From the NCBI RefSeq assembly GCF_001536285.1, contig NZ_FAOZ01000019.1:62001-126000 (forward strand): a stretch of 64,000 nt of DNA. Direction: 5' to 3'. Within the stretch, counting starts at the first letter, position 1. Each line of letters starts with the position of its first letter. Origin of the DNA: Parafrankia irregularis. GTDB taxonomy: Bacteria; Actinomycetota; Actinomycetes; Frankiales; Frankiaceae. Below are positions 60,779 through 64,000 of this stretch, one piece after another. The notes under the pieces were generated by a model. The model saw only the letters and a list, made by a program, of their open reading frames with translations. It was not told where the DNA came from and did no database searches. Both the position numbers and the translations under genes were made by a program.

Positions 60779-61153
60779 ACGACGCCCACGGATTTCGGGA
60801 AATGCGAACTATCTGAAGAGCGGTACCTGCTTCGTCGGTTTCCGGCTTCTGTGGGGCGTGCGGCCGTGCCGCGCAGCGCCAGCATTCATGCCAATCGCGA
60901 CAAGTCGGGCACCGAGTCGCTTGACGAACCGCAGGAAATGAGGATTTCGGTTGCTGCGGGCGCCAAAATCCGCACTTCTTGCTTGGGGGAAGTGGTGGCG
61001 GTGGTGGCGGCAGATCTTGGCTGGCGTGTGCAGGAAGACGTGGTAACTCTGGTTTCTGATGGGTCGAGATAATTGTCCCGGTGTGGTCTTTCGGAATTGT
61101 GATGGCTCTGCCGGCTTTTGTCATTGCCAGCGGAGGAGGTGCCCCTGCACAGT
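60779..61153. other. Intergenic region with REP-like copy
   Basis: 375 bp without a gene, AT-richer than its surroundings. It contains a third copy of the repeat seen near radA (60940-60975) and a TCGGGAAATGC patch. No other features recognised. Confidence 0.55.
60940..60975. repeat. REP-like element, third copy
   Basis: GAGGATTTCGGTTGCTGCGG followed by GCGCCAAAATCCGC: an imperfect hairpin (GGATTT-c-GG with CC-a-AAATCC) related to the element at 46435-46474. Confidence 0.45.
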
Positions 61154-61915
61154 GTGGGCGTGAATATCTCGCGAAGGAATGGACGGACTTCTCGTGCGGC
61201 CCGCGCGACCCGGGCGGCCCGCGCGGCACCGTCACGGCCCGGCCGGCGCCGCCGGCGGATCCTGCTGGTTCCGGCGCTGATCAGTGGGTATGCCTGCCTC
61301 GCCGCCTGTCTGGAGCCGGCGGGCGGTCGGGCGCCGGGCGGTCAGAACGAGGGCTGGGAGATCACGGTCTACTACACGGCGGTGGAGAGATTTCACGAGG
61401 GGACGCCGCCGACCGTGGTCCGTGGCTGCCGCCAACGGGAGTGCTCCTTCGGTACCGATCTGCTCGGCACCTTTCCCGCCGGTTTCGTCCAGGCGGTGCG
61501 CGACGAGGGGACCGGTCGGATCACCAGTGCGCCACTCGCCGGATCCATGCTCAACTGGTCCTACGACACCGGATTCTGGCTGGACGACATTCCAAGCGAC
61601 ACCGCCGGCCGGGCACTGGTGCCGTTCCGAAGTGCCGCCGCCGATTCCTCCGTGCTGCCGGCCGGCACCACGTTCGTGATCGAGGAATGTGGTGTCGAGG
61701 AGGACGGATCCGAGATTGACCCGAGTGCGTGCGAGGTGTTGCGACGGACTTCCTGGGAGATCCGTGACGAGTTCACACCCGGGCTCGGCGGTGAACAGCA
61801 TCTGGACCTGTACATCGGCGAGGAGAACATCCCGGACTTCACCGAGAAAAGCCCGCTCTATCTGACCGGAATCGGCGCGGGAATCCGTGTCACGGAGCCG
61901 CGGCAATCGCAGTAG
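61154..61915 (+). CDS. Putative secreted lipoprotein of unknown function
   Basis: 253 residues from GTG 61154. A long basic start (GRRRRR) leads to the hydrophobic core ILLVPALISGYACLAAC, with LAAC as likely lipobox. The mature part contains EITVYYTAVERFH, GCRQRECSF, DTGFWLDDIP, FVIEECG and DPSACEVL; four to five Cys may form disulfides. Overall it resembles small exported actinobacterial proteins with a double-psi-like barrel, but the family is not firmly recognised. A strong GGAGGAGG lies 14 nt upstream; a CTG at 61145 would have better spacing. Confidence 0.65.
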   Translation: MGVNISRRNGRTSRAARATRAARAAPSRPGRRRRRILLVPALISGYACLAACLEPAGGRAPGGQNEGWEITVYYTAVERFHEGTPPTVVRGCRQRECSFGTDLLGTFPAGFVQAVRDEGTGRITSAPLAGSMLNWSYDTGFWLDDIPSDTAGRALVPFRSAAADSSVLPAGTTFVIEECGVEEDGSEIDPSACEVLRRTSWEIRDEFTPGLGGEQHLDLYIGEENIPDFTEKSPLYLTGIGAGIRVTEPRQSQ

Positions 61916-61952
61916 AACACCAGGAGGCGCTGTAGCGGTGGCGGGCCGGCAC

Positions 61953-61984
61953 GGGCACGGGAGCCCAGGGGAGCTCCCGTGCCC
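61953..61984. terminator. Bidirectional terminator hairpin
   Basis: GGGCACGGGAGC and GCTCCCGTGCCC, a 12-bp perfect stem with 8-nt loop, between convergent genes. Confidence 0.75.
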
Positions 61985-61986
61985 TG

Positions 61987-62025
61987 CCAGCGGTCCAGCG
62001 GTCCAGCGGTCCAGCGGTCCAGCGG
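61987..62025. repeat. 8-bp tandem repeats
   Basis: CCAGCGGT repeated four times plus a partial copy, immediately after the terminator hairpin. Confidence 0.9.
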
Positions 62026-62061
62026 ATCAGACGGTCCGGCGGACCGGCCGGCCGGCCGGGA

Positions 62062-64000
62062 TCAGACCGCGGAAGCGGCGATGAAGGTGTACCCGAGGGC
62101 CTTCACGCCCTCGACCGTCTGCCGCAGATAGTCGACCCCCAGATACGGGTGGTAGAACATGCTCGCGAAGCCGTCCCGGACGATCAGGTTGCGGCGCGCC
62201 GCGTCGACGAGGTCGGCGGGTAGTCGGGCGGGGTGGTTGTTGAACGCCTCCGGCTCCACGTTGCCGATGTTCTCCGGAATGATGAACGAACCGTAGATGT
62301 CGGTGACCGGGTAGGGGAAGAACTGGCCGCCGAACTTCGTGTGGTCGATGGTGCCGCCGGCCAGCTGGTTGCGGAAGTACAGCCCGCGGTCGTAGCGGCG
62401 CGGGAACTTCGCCTTCGCCGCGGCGTAGTCCGGCGCGGAGGCCGCGTAGTGCGGGAACTCGAAGACCGTCGGCACCGACAGCCCGGCGGCGGTGAACGCG
62501 GCGGCGGACCCGTCCATCCGGCCGGCGGCCCAGCTCTGGCTGTCACCGGGTACGGGGCCGTCGTAGACCACGTTGTCCTGGGCGTCGACATGGGCGCGGA
62601 AGAACTCGAAGTCGTCTGCGCTCGCACCGGAGTAGGGATTGGCGACGTTCGAGAACTGGTGCGTCCAGCCGTGCATGATCAGGGTTCCGCCGCGCTGGGT
62701 CATGTAGCGCAGTGCGGTGACGACGTCCGGGCGTGACGCGAGGGTGTAGTCCTGCGCCACGCCGTTGTTGTAGGTGCCGTTCGCGTCGACGTAGCGCGGG
62801 TAGACGGCGACCGAGAACGGAACGTTCACCGAGGAGAGGTAGTCGGCGATCGCGCGCAGCTCGGCCGGATCCGCGTCGGGCCCGACGTCCTCGATGCGCA
62901 CCAGTGCCCGATGCCGGGTTGCTGTCTGCGGGGCCAGCGCGTCGAACAGGATGTCGGCGAAGGCGAGATAGCGGTCGGTCATGTCGGCGTAGGCGAACGG
63001 GATCTCGCCGATGTAGGTCAGGTTGTTCGAACGAAGTGCCCAGGGGAAGCGGGTACCGTTCGCGCGCACCGCCTCGGCCACCACCGTCGCCTTTGTCGTG
63101 TCGACGGTGCCGTAGTTCATGATCCCCGCGGCGTTGGTCGCGAGCCTGGTCAGATCGGTTCCCTTGTACCGGACCGCTCCGATCGACGTGGTGTCGAAGC
63201 CGGACCAGTTCCAGCCGTGGGTCGTCGCGAAGTTCGGCGCCTGCGCGGTGAGCTGCCAGATGTTGTCGTACATCCACAGCACCGGCCTGGTCCCGGCCAG
63301 GACGTCCGTCAGGAAGGCCGTGGGCACCTGCTCGTCGTAGGTCGATCCGATGTAGATCACAGCCGCGTACTGCGCCATCTGGCCGGCCGTGTACGACCTG
63401 ACGGGCCGGGCCTGCCAGGTGCCGAAACGCGATGCCAGGTTCGCGGCCTGCATGGCGTACTGCTCGCCCAGCCATCCCCAGGTGCCGGTCGTGTCGTAGA
63501 GGATCAGCGTGCCCTGACCGGTCGCCGCCGCCGCGGCCAGGGGCGTTGCCGCCGTTGCCGCCGCGGCCGACGACCCGGTTGCCGGCGTGCCTGACGATCC
63601 GCTCGCCGCGCCGGCGATGGCGGCGTCGCCGCGGCCGGGGGGCACCGGGCGCGGAGCCCGGCGCGGTGGTGGTGTTCGTGGTGGCGCCGGCGGGGCGGGC
63701 AGCGTGCTGAGCCCCTTGTCGCCCGGATGTACCTGTGGGGTCGCGGCCCGGGCGTGGCGGGGTGGATGCGCCGGTGATCCGCCCTTGCCGCCGGCGGGTG
63801 CCGCGATGGCCGTGCCGGCTCCCACGGTGAGCGCGAGCAGGCCCGCCGCGGCGGCGGTCGCGGCCCCACGGGTACGCCGTCGGCGCCCGACCGAGCTTTG
63901 CTCCCCGCCGGTGTGGACGCCGGTGTGGACGCCGGTGTGGACGCCGGTGCCGGCACGGGCGCTGGTGCCGGCGCGGGCGCGGGCGCTGGTGCGGGCCGAG
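62062..64000 (-). CDS. Secreted DUF2334 polysaccharide-deacetylase-like protein (5' truncated by window edge)
   Basis: At least 646 residues; the frame is open to the window edge without a start. An Arg-rich stretch and hydrophobic segment (GRRRRTRGAATAAAAGLLAL, ending AIAAPA) form a signal peptide, preceded by TGVH repeats. After about 100 residues of Pro/Ala linker comes a flavodoxin-like part (TLILYDTTGTWGWLGEQYAM) and the deacetylase-like domain: ALVRIEDVGPDADP (metal Asp), FSVAVYPRYV and GGTLIMHGWTHQF (metal His). DUF2334 proteins are thought to act on cell-surface polysaccharides. An internal GTG at 63825 would remove the signal, so the longer form is preferred. Confidence 0.85.
   Translation of the reverse strand, partial: SARTSARARAGTSARAGTGVHTGVHTGVHTGGEQSSVGRRRRTRGAATAAAAGLLALTVGAGTAIAAPAGGKGGSPAHPPRHARAATPQVHPGDKGLSTLPAPPAPPRTPPPRRAPRPVPPGRGDAAIAGAASGSSGTPATGSSAAAATAATPLAAAAATGQGTLILYDTTGTWGWLGEQYAMQAANLASRFGTWQARPVRSYTAGQMAQYAAVIYIGSTYDEQVPTAFLTDVLAGTRPVLWMYDNIWQLTAQAPNFATTHGWNWSGFDTTSIGAVRYKGTDLTRLATNAAGIMNYGTVDTTKATVVAEAVRANGTRFPWALRSNNLTYIGEIPFAYADMTDRYLAFADILFDALAPQTATRHRALVRIEDVGPDADPAELRAIADYLSSVNVPFSVAVYPRYVDANGTYNNGVAQDYTLASRPDVVTALRYMTQRGGTLIMHGWTHQFSNVANPYSGASADDFEFFRAHVDAQDNVVYDGPVPGDSQSWAAGRMDGSAAAFTAAGLSVPTVFEFPHYAASAPDYAAAKAKFPRRYDRGLYFRNQLAGGTIDHTKFGGQFFPYPVTDIYGSFIIPENIGNVEPEAFNNHPARLPADLVDAARRNLIVRDGFASMFYHPYLGVDYLRQTVEGVKALGYTFIAASAV
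63910..63945. repeat. 12-bp coding tandem repeats
   Basis: Three exact copies of GGTGTGGACGCC encode Thr-Gly-Val-His repeats upstream of the signal peptide of the DUF2334 gene. Confidence 0.85.

Overview
This is a high-GC actinobacterial chromosome segment. WhiB, CarD, DisA, PonA2-type and F420-dependent proteins, many GTG starts and GTGA/ATGA gene overlaps all point to Actinomycetes. Protein style and the accessory genes suggest Frankia or a close relative; that genus call is inference. No insertion sequence, prophage, rRNA or CRISPR array was seen.

Block 1 (1-20100) runs parallel to Mycobacterium tuberculosis Rv3671c-Rv3683: marP, Nudix, nth, a small membrane protein, crp, an MBL hydrolase, RidA, a DUF4177-like protein, two Get3/ArsA-like ATPases, whiB4, ponA2 and a metallophosphoesterase, followed by tRNA-Pro(CGG). 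Differences are a cupredoxin lipoprotein beside marP, a very large cyclase/AAA/TPR regulator convergent with crp, an extra Nudix gene, and a histone-H1-like repeat tail on the second ATPase.

Accessory stretch 1 (20100-28800) holds a toxin-antitoxin-like pair, a small HTH-like remnant, a CYTH protein, an alcohol dehydrogenase/SDR/enoyl-CoA hydratase operon, an aldehyde dehydrogenase, an archaeal/Thermus-type proS and a hypothetical gene. The phosphate operon pstS-pstC-pstA-pstB follows (29695-34179), with Pho-box-like repeats and a near-consensus CRP site upstream. It ends in an atypical OmpR-family regulator that lacks the phosphoacceptor Asp and appears to use a CTG start.

Block 2 (35185-59183) parallels M. 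tuberculosis Rv3589-Rv3579c: mutY, disA, radA, lpqE, carD, ispD, ispF, cysS, rlmB. Three insertions interrupt it: a lower meta-cleavage operon (hydratase, acylating acetaldehyde dehydrogenase, aldolase) with a divergent IclR regulator and a 1019-residue FAD/Fe-S oxidoreductase; an F420/flavin oxidase-like gene between ispF and cysS; and a Ser/Thr phospho-signalling cassette (PknG-like kinase, PP2C phosphatase, FHA protein), all three bearing zinc ribbons. The window closes with a GAF-EAL protein, a lipoprotein and a truncated secreted DUF2334-type deacetylase-like protein.

Recurring themes are strong hairpins between convergent genes, short tandem repeats beside those hairpins, and several genes whose TAnnnT -10 element lies 6-7 nt before the start codon, as expected for leaderless transcripts.
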